Shown here: piece after piece, positions 49,583 through 57,834 of the stretch
Layout: each line of letters starts with the position of its first letter
How positions within the stretch are numbered: the stretch's first letter is position 1
NCBI GenBank assembly: GCA_937926975.1
Contig: CALBCJ010000013.1
Coordinates: 1 to 64,000 of the forward strand
DNA from: an uncultured Propionibacteriaceae bacterium
GTDB taxonomy: Bacteria; Actinomycetota; Actinomycetes; Propionibacteriales; Propionibacteriaceae
Direction of reading: 5' to 3'
DNA length: 64,000 bases
Made by a program: the position numbers and the translations under genes
The notes under the pieces: model-generated
Told to the model about the DNA's origin: nothing
The model's database searches: none
What the model saw: the letters and a program-made list of their open reading frames with translations, nothing else

Positions 49583-50185
49583 ATGGACATCCGAGAGCTG
49601 ATGACGGGTGGCACGGTCCTGCCGATCACTCGCTGGGGCGAACCCGTCATGCACGCCAGGACCCGCCCGGTGACGAGCTTCGACGCCGAGCTGCGGGACC
49701 TGGCCCGCGACATGTTCGCGACCCAGACAGCGGCCCAGGGGGTGGGGCTGGCCGCGACCCAGGTCGGCCGCGGTATCGCGATGTTCGTCTTTGAGTGCGC
49801 CGACGCCGACGACCGGATTCACGCCGGGGTGGTCTGCAACCCGGTGATCACCCTGCCCGAGGGCCGCGACCGCAGCCTTGAGGAGGGCGAGGAAGGCTGC
49901 CTCTCCTTTCCGGGCGCCTACGAGACTCTGTCCCGTCCTGACTACGCGGTCTGCCGTGGCCAGGACCTGGAGGGAAACCCCGTCGAGGTGGTCGGGACCG
50001 GGATGCTGGCCCGCTGCCTGCAGCACGAGACCGATCACCTCAACGGCATCGTCTTCGGTGACCGGCTCTCGTCACGCCGCCGCAAGTCCCTCGGCAGGAA
50101 GCACGACCGCCTGGCCTACCGCTACCCCGACGACTGGCCGGTCTCGCCGAAGCTCCCCTTCGACCCGGTCCAGGAAGCGGGCTAG
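49583..50185 (+). CDS. def: Peptide deformylase
   Basis: 200 residues from ATG 49583, with GTAGGGAGAG upstream and a TAGCCT box at 49549-49554. All three motifs are present: GVGLAATQVG, EGCLSFPG and QHETDHLNG, giving the metal ligands Cys and two His plus the catalytic Glu/Asp region. The third motif reads HETDH. It removes formyl groups from nascent proteins. The C-terminal basic extension (SSRRRKSLGRKHDR) is common in actinobacterial forms. The next gene starts 3 bp after its stop. Confidence 0.95.
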   Translation: MDIRELMTGGTVLPITRWGEPVMHARTRPVTSFDAELRDLARDMFATQTAAQGVGLAATQVGRGIAMFVFECADADDRIHAGVVCNPVITLPEGRDRSLEEGEEGCLSFPGAYETLSRPDYAVCRGQDLEGNPVEVVGTGMLARCLQHETDHLNGIVFGDRLSSRRRKSLGRKHDRLAYRYPDDWPVSPKLPFDPVQEAG

Positions 50186-50188
50186 GCC

Positions 50189-50731
50189 ATGAACCGGCCA
50201 CGTCGTGCCGTCGAAGACGTGGAAGACCTCGACATGGCTGAGCCCCAGGCCGACTCAGCCACCTCGCTGCGCGCGAGCGCCGACCACGAGCCACCGCCCC
50301 AGGTCCGGGCCAGCATCGCAGGCCGGGCCGCCTGCCTGGTCACCACGCACGGCGCGGTGTGGCTGGAGTCGGTGGTCGGCATGGGGCGCACCGACAGCGG
50401 CTCCCTCGCCGCGCTGACCTCTGACGGCTCCCGCCACCCGCTGGTCAGCCGGTCAGTCCCCCACGAGCTGGTGCCGCGGCTGCTGCACCTGCTGGCCGAG
50501 ATCAACCGCTGCGCTGTCCGGGACGAGATCCCGGGCCGGATCTACGTCGTCAGCCTTGACGCCGACCTGGTAGTCCGGGTCACGATCCGCCACATCGACA
50601 CCTGGCAGCTGCTCAGCGAGCAGCGCTACCACACGGTCGCAGCCGCCCTGGGCCCGAGCAGCGAGCCGGCTCCCCCGTGGCGGTCGGCTTCTCCCCTGCC
50701 ACCACCGGCCGGGCCTCGCCCGATCAGCTAG
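50189..50731 (+). CDS. Conserved-looking hypothetical protein co-transcribed with def
   Basis: 180 residues. The central part (RAACLVTTHGAVWLESVVGMGRTD, HELVPRLLHLLAEINRCAVRDEI, IYVVSLDADLVVRVTIRHIDTW) looks like an alpha/beta domain, flanked by charged N-terminal and proline-rich C-terminal tails. No family recognised; no membrane segment or signal. It is 3 bp downstream of def. Its TAG stop shares the palindromic CTAG at 50728-50731 with the stop of the convergent methyltransferase gene. Confidence 0.65.
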   Translation: MNRPRRAVEDVEDLDMAEPQADSATSLRASADHEPPPQVRASIAGRAACLVTTHGAVWLESVVGMGRTDSGSLAALTSDGSRHPLVSRSVPHELVPRLLHLLAEINRCAVRDEIPGRIYVVSLDADLVVRVTIRHIDTWQLLSEQRYHTVAAALGPSSEPAPPWRSASPLPPPAGPRPIS

Positions 50732-51519
50732 CGCAGCAGGTACGTGGCGACTGCTGCGGCGGCCGCCACGTTCAGGGAGTCCACTCCGGCAGCCATCGGG
50801 ATCTGGGCAACCACGTCGGCGCAGGCCACCCAGTCCGGGCTCAGCCCATGGCCCTCGGTCCCGAGCAGGACCGCCACCCGGCCAAGGTCGCGTCCGGCCA
50901 GCTCGGCGAGGTCAGCGGCCTGCGGGTCCAGTGCCAGCGCCACCGTGGTGAATCCCGCTGCCCGCAGCTCGGGCAGCACCGTACGGTCGTCGTCGGCCCG
51001 GGCCCAGGGCAGACCCAGCACCACCCCCATGCTGGCCTTGACCGCCCTCCGGTACAGCGGGTCGGCGCTGCCCGAGCTCAGCAGCAGCCCGTCCCAGCCC
51101 AGGGCGGCCGTGGTCCGGGCGATCGCGCCCAGGTTGGCGTGGTCGACGAGGTCCTGGACCACCACCAGCCGCGAGCTGGCCGCCAGCAGCCCGGGCACGG
51201 TCCAGCGCTGCTCACGCTGAAAGGAGGCCAGAGCCCCCCGGTGGACGTGGAAGCCGGTGAGCGCCTCGATCGTGCCGGCCGGGGCGGTCAGCACCGGCAC
51301 AGCGAAGTCCTGCCAGACGTCACGCAGCCCCTCAACCCAGCGCGGGGCCAGCAGGAATGACCGGGGCCGGTAGCCCGCGGCCACCGCCCGCCGGATCACC
51401 AGCTCACCCTCGGCGATGAAGGCCGCGTCCGGGCCGGCCTGGCGCAGCCGGGACTCGCGCAGCGCCACGTAGTCGGTGGCGCGCGGATCGTCAGTACTGC
51501 TCAGCCAGATGACAGGCAC
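50728..51519 (-). CDS. SpoU/TrmH family RNA 2'-O-methyltransferase
   Basis: 263 residues from GTG 51519. It has the SpoU substrate-binding N-terminal domain (AAFIAEGELVIRRAVAAGYRPRSFLL) and the knotted SPOUT domain with DLVDHANLGAIARTTAALGW, GTEGHGLSPDW and IPMAAGVDSLNVAAAAAV, which form the AdoMet-binding trefoil knot. It methylates ribose 2'-OH in rRNA or tRNA; the site is not identified. A TATCGT box sits 6 nt before the GTG. Confidence 0.93.
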   Translation of the reverse strand: MPVIWLSSTDDPRATDYVALRESRLRQAGPDAAFIAEGELVIRRAVAAGYRPRSFLLAPRWVEGLRDVWQDFAVPVLTAPAGTIEALTGFHVHRGALASFQREQRWTVPGLLAASSRLVVVQDLVDHANLGAIARTTAALGWDGLLLSSGSADPLYRRAVKASMGVVLGLPWARADDDRTVLPELRAAGFTTVALALDPQAADLAELAGRDLGRVAVLLGTEGHGLSPDWVACADVVAQIPMAAGVDSLNVAAAAAVATYLLR

Positions 51520-51525
51520 CAGCCG

Positions 51526-51531
51526 ACGATA
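51526..51531 (-). promoter_or_regulatory. Predicted leaderless promoter, -10 box TATCGT
   Basis: Minus-strand TATCGT lies 6 nt before GTG 51519. No Shine-Dalgarno sequence is present. Confidence 0.45.
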
Positions 51532-51601
51532 GCCCTCCGCCGACCACGGGCGGCCTTGCTCGGCGTACCTCTACCCTGGTGCCGGTCGAGAGGAGCCCAG
51601 C

Positions 51602-52597
51602 GTGGCCTGGTGGAAGCGGTTCAAGCCAGACGGCTTCCTGGTGGCGATCGTGGTGTCGGCTGCGGTGGCCTCGTTCCTGCCCGTCACCGGGGCCGGGCAG
51701 ACGGTGCTGAGCTGGGCGATCAAGGTCGCGGTCTTCGCCCTGTTCTTCCTGTACGGGGCCCGGCTGAAGCCGTCCGAGGCCCTCGTCGGCCTCACCCACT
51801 GGCGGCTCCACCTGACCATCCTGGCCTTCACCTACGTGGCCTTCCCACTGGTCGGGCTGGCGCTGGGGGTGCTGTCACCGCGGCTGCTGCCGACCGACCT
51901 GTACACGGGCCTGCTGTACCTGATGACGGTGCCGGCCACCGTCCAGTCGGCGGTGACCTTCACCTCGATCGCCCGTGGCAACGTCGCCGGTGCGATCGTC
52001 AGCTCGTCGACCTCGAACCTGCTCGGGGTCTTTCTCACCCCGGCCCTGGTGGTGGCGCTGATGGCGACCTCGGGCCGGGTCCAGGTGGGCGCCGCGGCGA
52101 TCATCGACATCGCGGTGCAGCTGCTGCTGCCCTTCATCCTGGGCCAGCTGTCACGACCGTGGACCGCGGACTTCGTGAAGCGGCACAAGAAACTCAGGCT
52201 GGTGGACCAGGCGTCGATCGTGATGGTGGTCTACCTGGCCTTCTCACAAGGGGTGGAGGAGCGGATGTGGTCGCGGACCACCCCGTTCCAGCTGGTGGCC
52301 CTGGTGCTGGTCTGCCTGCTGGTGCTTGTGCTGATGCTGGCGCTGACCTGGTTCGCCGCCCGCCGGCTCGGCTTCAACCGGGAGGACTCGATCACGATCC
52401 AGTTCTGCGGCACCAAGAAGTCGATGGCGACGGGCCTGCCGATGGCGCAGGTGCTGTTCGCCGGGATGCCGATCGGGCTGCTGGTGCTGCCGCTGATGGT
52501 CTTCCACCAGCTCCAGCTGATGGCCTGCTCGGCTCTGGCCGCCCGCTACGCCCGCCAGGGGGGCGCCGCTGACCAGGCACCCGAGCAGCCAGGCTGA
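51602..52597 (+). CDS. Bile acid:sodium symporter (BASS) family transporter, YfeH/RCH1 type
   Basis: 331 residues from GTG 51602, with GAGAGGAG upstream and a TACCCT box at 51572-51577. Ten membrane segments are expected. Family blocks: FFLYGARLKPSEALVGLTHWRLH, VPATVQSAVTFTSIARGNVAGAI, and the C-terminal FCGTKKSMATGLPMAQVLF, which carries conserved polar residues of the crossover region. This subgroup is thought to move organic anions or influence ion homeostasis; the bacterial substrate is not established. Confidence 0.9.
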   Translation: MAWWKRFKPDGFLVAIVVSAAVASFLPVTGAGQTVLSWAIKVAVFALFFLYGARLKPSEALVGLTHWRLHLTILAFTYVAFPLVGLALGVLSPRLLPTDLYTGLLYLMTVPATVQSAVTFTSIARGNVAGAIVSSSTSNLLGVFLTPALVVALMATSGRVQVGAAAIIDIAVQLLLPFILGQLSRPWTADFVKRHKKLRLVDQASIVMVVYLAFSQGVEERMWSRTTPFQLVALVLVCLLVLVLMLALTWFAARRLGFNREDSITIQFCGTKKSMATGLPMAQVLFAGMPIGLLVLPLMVFHQLQLMACSALAARYARQGGAADQAPEQPG

Positions 52598-52603
52598 GCG
52601 AGG

Positions 52604-52867
52604 TCAGGCCTCCGGCTCGTCCGTACGGCGCAGCCGCGGCCGCAGCACCACCAGGCCGGTGACGAACAGCACCGCCAGGACCGGGAGCTGGGCCCACCAC
52701 AGCCGGCCCAGGGCCAGCGCCAGCAGCGCGGTCACCGCGGCGGCGACTGCCAGGGTCGCGTACCAGCGGTCGCGGCGCAGCATCTCCAGGACGGCGGCCA
52801 GCGCGGCCAGGGCTGCCCACAGCGCCCACAGGTGCTGGCCGAGCCAGTCGTTGAGGTTGATGTCCAC
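52604..52867 (-). CDS. Small membrane protein, possibly NfeD-like
   Basis: 87 residues from GTG 52867, 5 bp after the stop of the ABC ATPase gene. About three hydrophobic segments (HLWALWAALAALAAVLEML, TLAVAAAVTALLALALG, LPVLAVLFVTGLVVL) and a charged tail. Topology resembles the membrane part of short NfeD proteins, but the match is weak. It closes the fabG-fabI-ABC unit. Confidence 0.6.
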   Translation of the reverse strand: MDINLNDWLGQHLWALWAALAALAAVLEMLRRDRWYATLAVAAAVTALLALALGRLWWAQLPVLAVLFVTGLVVLRPRLRRTDEPEA

Positions 52868-52872
52868 GGCTC

Positions 52873-53667
52873 TCAGCTCTCGTGCCGCTCGGCGCGCGCG
52901 GTCCAGCGCCCGTCGTGCTCGCAGACCTGGAGCCGCATGTCGAAGGTCCGCGACAGGTTGGCCGGGGTCAGCGTCTCCCGGATGGGACCGGCCGCAACGA
53001 CCCGCCCGGCCTTGAGCAGCAGGCAGTGAGTGGTCCCGACCGGGATCTCCTCGACATGGTGGGTGACCATCACCGAGGTCGGGGCCTGGGGGTCCTCGGC
53101 GAGCGCGGTCAGGGTCTCGACCAGCGCCTCTCGCCCAGCCAGGTCCAGGCCAGCGCCCGGCTCGTCGAGCAGCAGCAGCTCCGGGTCGGTCATCAGGGCC
53201 CGGGCGATCTGGACCCGCTTGCGCTCCCCCTCGCTCAGGGTGCCGAAGGTCCGCCCGCCGAGCCTGTCGACCCGCAGCAGGCCCATCAGGGCCCGGGCCC
53301 GGTCGAAGTCCTCCTGCTCATAGGCCTCTTTCCAGCGCCCCACCACCCCGTAGGCGGCCGAGACGACGAGGTCGTCGACCCGTTCCTGGTGCGGGATCTG
53401 CTCGGCCAGCGCCGAGGAGGCGAGCCCGATCCGGGGCCGCAGCTCGAAGACGTCCACCGCCCCGAGGACCTCGCCCAGGATCCCGACCACGCCGGAGGTG
53501 GGGTGGATCTGGGTGGCGAGGACCCGCAGCAGCGTCGTCTTGCCGGCCCCGTTGGGGCCGATCACCACCCACCGGTCGCCTTCACTGACAGTGAGGTCGA
53601 CCCGGTCCAGCAGCAGTGACCGGTCACGGCGCACCGTGACCTCGGCGATCTCGATGACAGCGGTCAT
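52873..53667 (-). CDS. ABC transporter ATP-binding protein (YlmA/ModF-like)
   Basis: 264 residues from ATG 53667, with GAGGAGGA upstream. Walker A GPNGAGKTT, signature LSEGERKR, Walker B LLLLDEPGAGLD and H-loop VTHHVEEIP. The combination with GLASSALAEQIPHQERVDDLVVSAAYG is typical of a stand-alone group related to B. subtilis YlmA, without its own permease. It starts 9 bp after the fabI stop, so it is in the same transcript. What it powers is unclear. Confidence 0.88.
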   Translation of the reverse strand: MTAVIEIAEVTVRRDRSLLLDRVDLTVSEGDRWVVIGPNGAGKTTLLRVLATQIHPTSGVVGILGEVLGAVDVFELRPRIGLASSALAEQIPHQERVDDLVVSAAYGVVGRWKEAYEQEDFDRARALMGLLRVDRLGGRTFGTLSEGERKRVQIARALMTDPELLLLDEPGAGLDLAGREALVETLTALAEDPQAPTSVMVTHHVEEIPVGTTHCLLLKAGRVVAAGPIRETLTPANLSRTFDMRLQVCEHDGRWTARAERHES

Positions 53668-53676
53668 GTCTCCTCC

Positions 53677-54447
53677 TCAGGCGCCAGTGGAGTGAACACC
53701 ACCGTCGACGTGGATGATCTCCCCCGTGGTCTTGCTGAACCAGTCCGACAGCAGCGCCACCACCGCCTTGGCGGTCGGGGTGGCGTCGGACTGGTCCCAG
53801 CCCAGGGCCGCCCGGTGGCTCCAGGTCGCGTCGAGGTCGGTGACGCCCGGGATCGCCTTCTTGGCCAGGGTGTCGAGCGGGCCGGCGGAGACGATGTTGG
53901 AGCGGATCTGGTCGGGCCCGAGGTAGCGAGCGAGGTAGCGGGAGGTGGACTCCAGGGCCGCCTTGGCGACCCCCATCCAGTCGTACATGGGCCAGGAGAC
54001 GCTGGCGTCGAAGGTCAGCCCGACCACCGACGCTCCCCGGGTCAGCACTGGCCGTACGGCCCGGACCAGGGAGGCCATCGAGTACGCCGACACCTGCAGC
54101 GCCTGGCCGACATCGGACCACTCGGTCTCCAGGAAGCCCCCTCCGAGCGCGGTCTGCGGGTTCGCGTACGCGATCGAGTGGACCAGCCCGTCCAGCCCGT
54201 CCACGTGCTCGCGGACCTGGTCGGCCAGCCCGGCCAGGTGCTCCTCGCTGCTGACGTCGACCTCCAGCACCGGAGGCACCGGGTCGAGCCGCTGCACCAC
54301 CCGCCGGGTCAGGCTGAGAGCCCGGCCGAAGTTCGACACCAGCACTGTCGCGCCCTCGGCCTGGGCGACCTGCGCCACCGCGTACCCGATCGAGGTGCTG
54401 TGGGTGACCCCCGCCACCAGGACCCGCTTGCCTTCCAGAATGCCCAC
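53677..54447 (-). CDS. fabI: Enoyl-[acyl-carrier-protein] reductase (NADH), InhA/FabI type
   Basis: 256 residues from GTG 54447 with AGAAGGAG upstream. N-terminus GILEGKRVLVAGVTHSTSIGY with the NADH-binding pattern of FabI; catalytic Tyr and Lys in YDWMGVAKAALE; C-terminal GEIIHVDGGVHSTGA. It performs the last reduction of fatty acid elongation. The fabG-fabI order matches fabG1-inhA of mycobacteria. It starts 12 bp after fabG. Confidence 0.95.
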   Translation of the reverse strand: MGILEGKRVLVAGVTHSTSIGYAVAQVAQAEGATVLVSNFGRALSLTRRVVQRLDPVPPVLEVDVSSEEHLAGLADQVREHVDGLDGLVHSIAYANPQTALGGGFLETEWSDVGQALQVSAYSMASLVRAVRPVLTRGASVVGLTFDASVSWPMYDWMGVAKAALESTSRYLARYLGPDQIRSNIVSAGPLDTLAKKAIPGVTDLDATWSHRAALGWDQSDATPTAKAVVALLSDWFSKTTGEIIHVDGGVHSTGA

Positions 54448-54459
54448 TGCCGCTCCTTC

Positions 54460-55170
54460 TCAGTGACCCATGCCGAGGCCGCCGTCGACCGGCAGCACCG
54501 CGCCCGAGACATAGCCTGCCCGGTCAGAGACCAGGAACTCGACCGCCGCCGCCACGTCGTCGGTGGCGCCGAGCCGGCCGACGGGGATCCGGGACTGGTA
54601 CGTCGTGACCACCTCCGGGTCGAGGGCCGCAGTCATGTCGGTCTCGATGAAGCCGGGGGCGACGACGTTGACGGTAACTCCCCGGCTGCCCACCTCGCGG
54701 GCCAGCGACCGGGCCATGCCGATCAGGCCGGCCTTGGACGCGGCGTAGTTGACCTGGCCCGGGGAGCCGAGCAGCGCCACCACTGAGGAGACGAAGACGA
54801 TCCGCCCGAACCGGGCCCGGATCATCGGCCGGACCGCCCGGCGGGCCAGCCGGAACGAGGCGGTGAGATTGGTGGCGATCACCTGGTCCCACTGCTCGTC
54901 GCTCATCCGGATCGCCAAGGTGTCAGCGGTGATCCCTGCGTTGCAGACCAGGACCTCGACCGGTCCGTGCTGCTCGGCGGCAGCGAAGGCCGCGTCGATC
55001 TGGGCCTGGTCGGTGATGTCGGCCTGGACCCCGACCACCTGGTCGGGAACCCCGCCGCTGCGGTAGGTCCCGGTGACCCGGTGCCCCTGGGCCGCGAGAC
55101 GAGCGGCGATGGCGCTGCCAATACCCTTGCTGGCTCCGGTCACGAGCACGCTTCGTGGTGTCTGGTTCAC
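54460..55170 (-). CDS. fabG: 3-oxoacyl-[acyl-carrier-protein] reductase
   Basis: 236 residues from GTG 55170, chosen because a TAGGTT box lies 7 nt upstream and the protein then starts just before VLVTGASKGIGSAIA. NAG motif (VCNAGITAD), catalytic SSVVALLGSPGQVNYAASKAG with Ser, Tyr and Lys, and the PGFIETDMTA block are intact. It reduces 3-oxoacyl-ACP with NADPH in fatty acid elongation. It is the first gene of the unit with fabI. Confidence 0.95.
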   Translation of the reverse strand: MNQTPRSVLVTGASKGIGSAIAARLAAQGHRVTGTYRSGGVPDQVVGVQADITDQAQIDAAFAAAEQHGPVEVLVCNAGITADTLAIRMSDEQWDQVIATNLTASFRLARRAVRPMIRARFGRIVFVSSVVALLGSPGQVNYAASKAGLIGMARSLAREVGSRGVTVNVVAPGFIETDMTAALDPEVVTTYQSRIPVGRLGATDDVAAAVEFLVSDRAGYVSGAVLPVDGGLGMGH

Positions 55171-55177
55171 GTCGGCC

Positions 55178-55183
55178 AACCTA
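55178..55183 (-). promoter_or_regulatory. Predicted leaderless promoter, -10 box TAGGTT
   Basis: Minus-strand TAGGTT is followed by 7 nt and the GTG at 55170 of fabG; there is no ribosome site between. Confidence 0.55.
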
Positions 55184-55347
55184 GCGCGTGAAGGCGGGAG
55201 GCGTCGGCCGGTGCCATCTGCCCACGCCGTCTGCGGTGCCCCTGACCACCGGGCTGGTGCGGCGATGGAGCGGGGTGATCCGGTGGCGTGCTTCACTGTC
55301 GCGCGTCCCCACCCATCCGGCCTGTGGGGCCACAACCAGGAGAGATC

Positions 55348-56841
55348 ATGAAGCGAGTTCTTGTCGCTGCCGCTGCTGGGGTGGCGCTGACCTTCGCCGG
55401 TGCCTCACCAGGCTTCACCCAGACCACCGCGCCGGCTGCCCCGGCACCGGTCGGTGCCTCCGTCGCGGCCCCGGCCCCGCCGACGGCCAGCCCGATCCTG
55501 ACCCTCAGCTCCGTCGACGAGCTGAAGAAGGCGGGCCCGCTGACCCCGGTCGTCGCCACCCGGTGGTCCGCGAACCAGAGGCAGGGCTACCCCCAGCTCT
55601 TCCAGGTCCTGGACAAGGAGCCGACTGACCCGGCCCTGAAGCGGATCGGGGTTCCCCTGACCGGTGGCCGGTACGCCATCCCGGCCAACCTGAGGCACGA
55701 GGCTCCTGCTGCCCCGACCCAGAACCTCCAGGACGTGGTGGACCGGTCCCGGTCGTTCGTGGCCGCAGGCAGGAACCTGGAGTGGACCGCCGATCCCGAG
55801 AAGCCCTCCCCGGTGGCGACCCAAGAGGTGGTCCATGACCTCTACGACGCGCCGTGGGGAGTCTCCTGCAGCGCCTTCGCCGCGATGGTGCTGTACGGGT
55901 ACAGCTACGAGTCCACCACGTACGTCGCGGACAAGAACACCGTGGTCGGCTCGGGGATCGACTTCGGCCCGGAGCACGGCACCCCGCGGATGATGGGGGC
56001 GAACCGGCTGGCCCAGTGGTTCCACAACAACGGCCGGCTCTGGATGCCGAAGTCGCAGAAGCTCGATGACGTCGTCGCCGGGCTGGCGGTGGGAGACATT
56101 CTCTTCTTCTCCCACCAGAAGCCCGAGGACAAGGACCAGAACACCGGCGAGTACTTCGGCAACGTGTACCACACCGCTGTCTACATCGGTCACGGCACCG
56201 TGGTTCACTCCTACGGCCCGACTACCCCGTCGGGAGTGGTGGAGGAGCCGATCCAGAAGGCCCCGATGGGCGAGCTCAGCTTCATCGCTCGCCCCGACTG
56301 GCAGCCCAGCGGGTCCGGCTGGTCGCTGCAGCCCACCCCCTGGATCCAGGGCAGTGTGGGGCTGGGCTCCCAGCTCAAGGCTCAGCACCGGGACTTCGCA
56401 CCGGCCGCGGAGAAGGTGACCTACCAGTGGAAGCGCAGCGGGAACCCGATTCCCGGCGCCACCAGCGCGGAGTACACGGTGGCCCCCGAGGACGTCTTTG
56501 CTGACCTCACGGTGACGGTGACCGCGTCCCGGCCCGGCCTTCCCGACTCGGCCCGGACCAGCGCCCCGGCCACGGTCCCGGCCCTGGAGGGGACCCCGTC
56601 CATTGAGGGCACCGTCAAGGTCGGGTCGACCGTCCAGGCCTTCTCCAACAGCTGGTACCCGTACGTCAGGGACATGCGCCAGCAGTGGCTGATCGACGGC
56701 ACGCCGGTCCCGGGGGCCACCCAGCGCAGGTACACTCCGACCGCGGCCGACCGGGGCAAGCAGCTCTCGGTCAGGGTCACGATCGTGCGGGACAGGATGC
56801 CGGATGTCGAGCGGACCACCCAGGCTGCCGTGGTGAAGTAG
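55348..56841 (+). CDS. Secreted NlpC/P60-like protein with Ig-like repeats
   Basis: 497 residues from ATG 55348, with CAGGAGAG upstream. Signal peptide about 1-24. An alanine/proline linker precedes a papain-like domain (about 150-310) with the probable nucleophile Cys174 in GVSCSAFAAM and His275 in NVYHTAVYIGHG, followed by HSYG. Two C-terminal Ig-like repeats (about 345-432 and 435-497) have YQWKRSGNPIPGAT and QQWLIDGTPVPGAT, like the one in the S8 peptidase of this window. Such enzymes cut peptidoglycan stem peptides; the family match is by motif only. Ends before a clear terminator hairpin. Confidence 0.78.
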   Translation: MKRVLVAAAAGVALTFAGASPGFTQTTAPAAPAPVGASVAAPAPPTASPILTLSSVDELKKAGPLTPVVATRWSANQRQGYPQLFQVLDKEPTDPALKRIGVPLTGGRYAIPANLRHEAPAAPTQNLQDVVDRSRSFVAAGRNLEWTADPEKPSPVATQEVVHDLYDAPWGVSCSAFAAMVLYGYSYESTTYVADKNTVVGSGIDFGPEHGTPRMMGANRLAQWFHNNGRLWMPKSQKLDDVVAGLAVGDILFFSHQKPEDKDQNTGEYFGNVYHTAVYIGHGTVVHSYGPTTPSGVVEEPIQKAPMGELSFIARPDWQPSGSGWSLQPTPWIQGSVGLGSQLKAQHRDFAPAAEKVTYQWKRSGNPIPGATSAEYTVAPEDVFADLTVTVTASRPGLPDSARTSAPATVPALEGTPSIEGTVKVGSTVQAFSNSWYPYVRDMRQQWLIDGTPVPGATQRRYTPTAADRGKQLSVRVTIVRDRMPDVERTTQAAVVK

Positions 56842-56854
56842 CAGGCGACGGTGT

Positions 56855-56886
56855 CGCGGGGCCGGTCTGTCCAGGCTGGCCCCGCG
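56855..56886 (+). terminator. Terminator hairpin after the P60-like gene
   Basis: CGCGGGGCC (56855-56863) pairs perfectly with GGCCCCGCG (56878-56886) across a 14-nt loop, 13 bp past the stop at 56841. No T-tract. Confidence 0.7.
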
Positions 56887-57081
56887 CTGGTGCCCGACCC
56901 GGTGTGCCGCCGCCCGCTGCAGCGTCGCCGCTCCGGGCGCTCGGGCGGGCTCCGGCACTAGGCTCGTGGGTGCGACCCCCGAGGGCGCGGGCTGCCTGTC
57001 GCGGTCCTGGGTACTGCCTTCGCGACTGCACAGCCCACCCACGACTCGGCCACCCGCCGAGGAACCCTGAGGAGATCACCG

Positions 57082-57834
57082 ATGGATCTTGAGCTCGCCG
57101 ACCGCAGCTTTGTCGTCACCGCCGCCAGCGCCGGGCTGGGCCGGGCCACCGCCGAGGGCCTGCTCGCCGAGGGGGCCCGGGTGGTGGCCGTCGCCCGCCG
57201 CCAGCAGGTGCTCGACGACTTCGCCGCGGCCCACCCCGGGCGCCTGGTTCCGCTGGCCGCCGACCTGGCGGACCCGAGCACTCCCGAGTGGGCCTGTGCC
57301 CTCGCTGTGGAGCGGTTCGGGCGCCTGGACGGGGCGCTGGTCAGCGTCGGCGGGCCGCCGCGGGGTGAGGTGCTGGGCAGCAGTGACCAGGACTGGCTCG
57401 ACAGCTTCGGCTCGGTCTTCCTGCCGGCGCTGCGGCTGGCCCGGGCCGCGGTCGCGGTCTCCCCCGCGGTCACGCTGGGCTTCATCCTGTCGACCTCGGC
57501 CAAGAGCCCGCTGGCGACGATGGCCATCTCGAACGGGCTGCGCCCCGGGCTGGCGATGCTGGTCAAGCAGCTCGGCGACGAGATCGCCCCGCGAGGCGGG
57601 CGCACCTTCGGGCTGATGCCGGGCCTGATCGACACCGAGCGGCTGCAGGTGCTGCGCCAGGGCAGCCCCGACCCCGAGCAGGCCCGACGCGACCAGGAGC
57701 GGTCGATCCCGGCCGGACGGCTGGGCCGCCCCGACGAGCTCGGGTCGGTGGCGACCTTCCTGCTCTCGCCTCGGGCCTCGTACGTCAACGGCTCCCTGGT
57801 CGCCGTGGACGGCGGTTCGATGCGGGCCCTGTGA
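57082..57834 (+). CDS. Short-chain dehydrogenase/reductase family protein lacking the YxxxK motif
   Basis: 250 residues from ATG 57082 with GAGGAG upstream and a possible TAGGCT box at 56959-56964. Cofactor loop TAASAGLGRATA and C-terminal YVNGSLVAVDGG are SDR-like. At the catalytic site (STSAKSPLATMAISNGLRP, 137-155) the usual Tyr and Lys are replaced, by Ser150/Asn151 and Arg154. It may therefore be a non-catalytic or differently working SDR. It overlaps the following methyltransferase gene by 4 bp. Confidence 0.85.
   Translation: MDLELADRSFVVTAASAGLGRATAEGLLAEGARVVAVARRQQVLDDFAAAHPGRLVPLAADLADPSTPEWACALAVERFGRLDGALVSVGGPPRGEVLGSSDQDWLDSFGSVFLPALRLARAAVAVSPAVTLGFILSTSAKSPLATMAISNGLRPGLAMLVKQLGDEIAPRGGRTFGLMPGLIDTERLQVLRQGSPDPEQARRDQERSIPAGRLGRPDELGSVATFLLSPRASYVNGSLVAVDGGSMRAL

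Noticed and set aside
57082..57834. A second fabG
   Set aside because: The YxxxK catalytic pair is missing, so 3-oxoacyl-ACP reductase activity should not be assumed.
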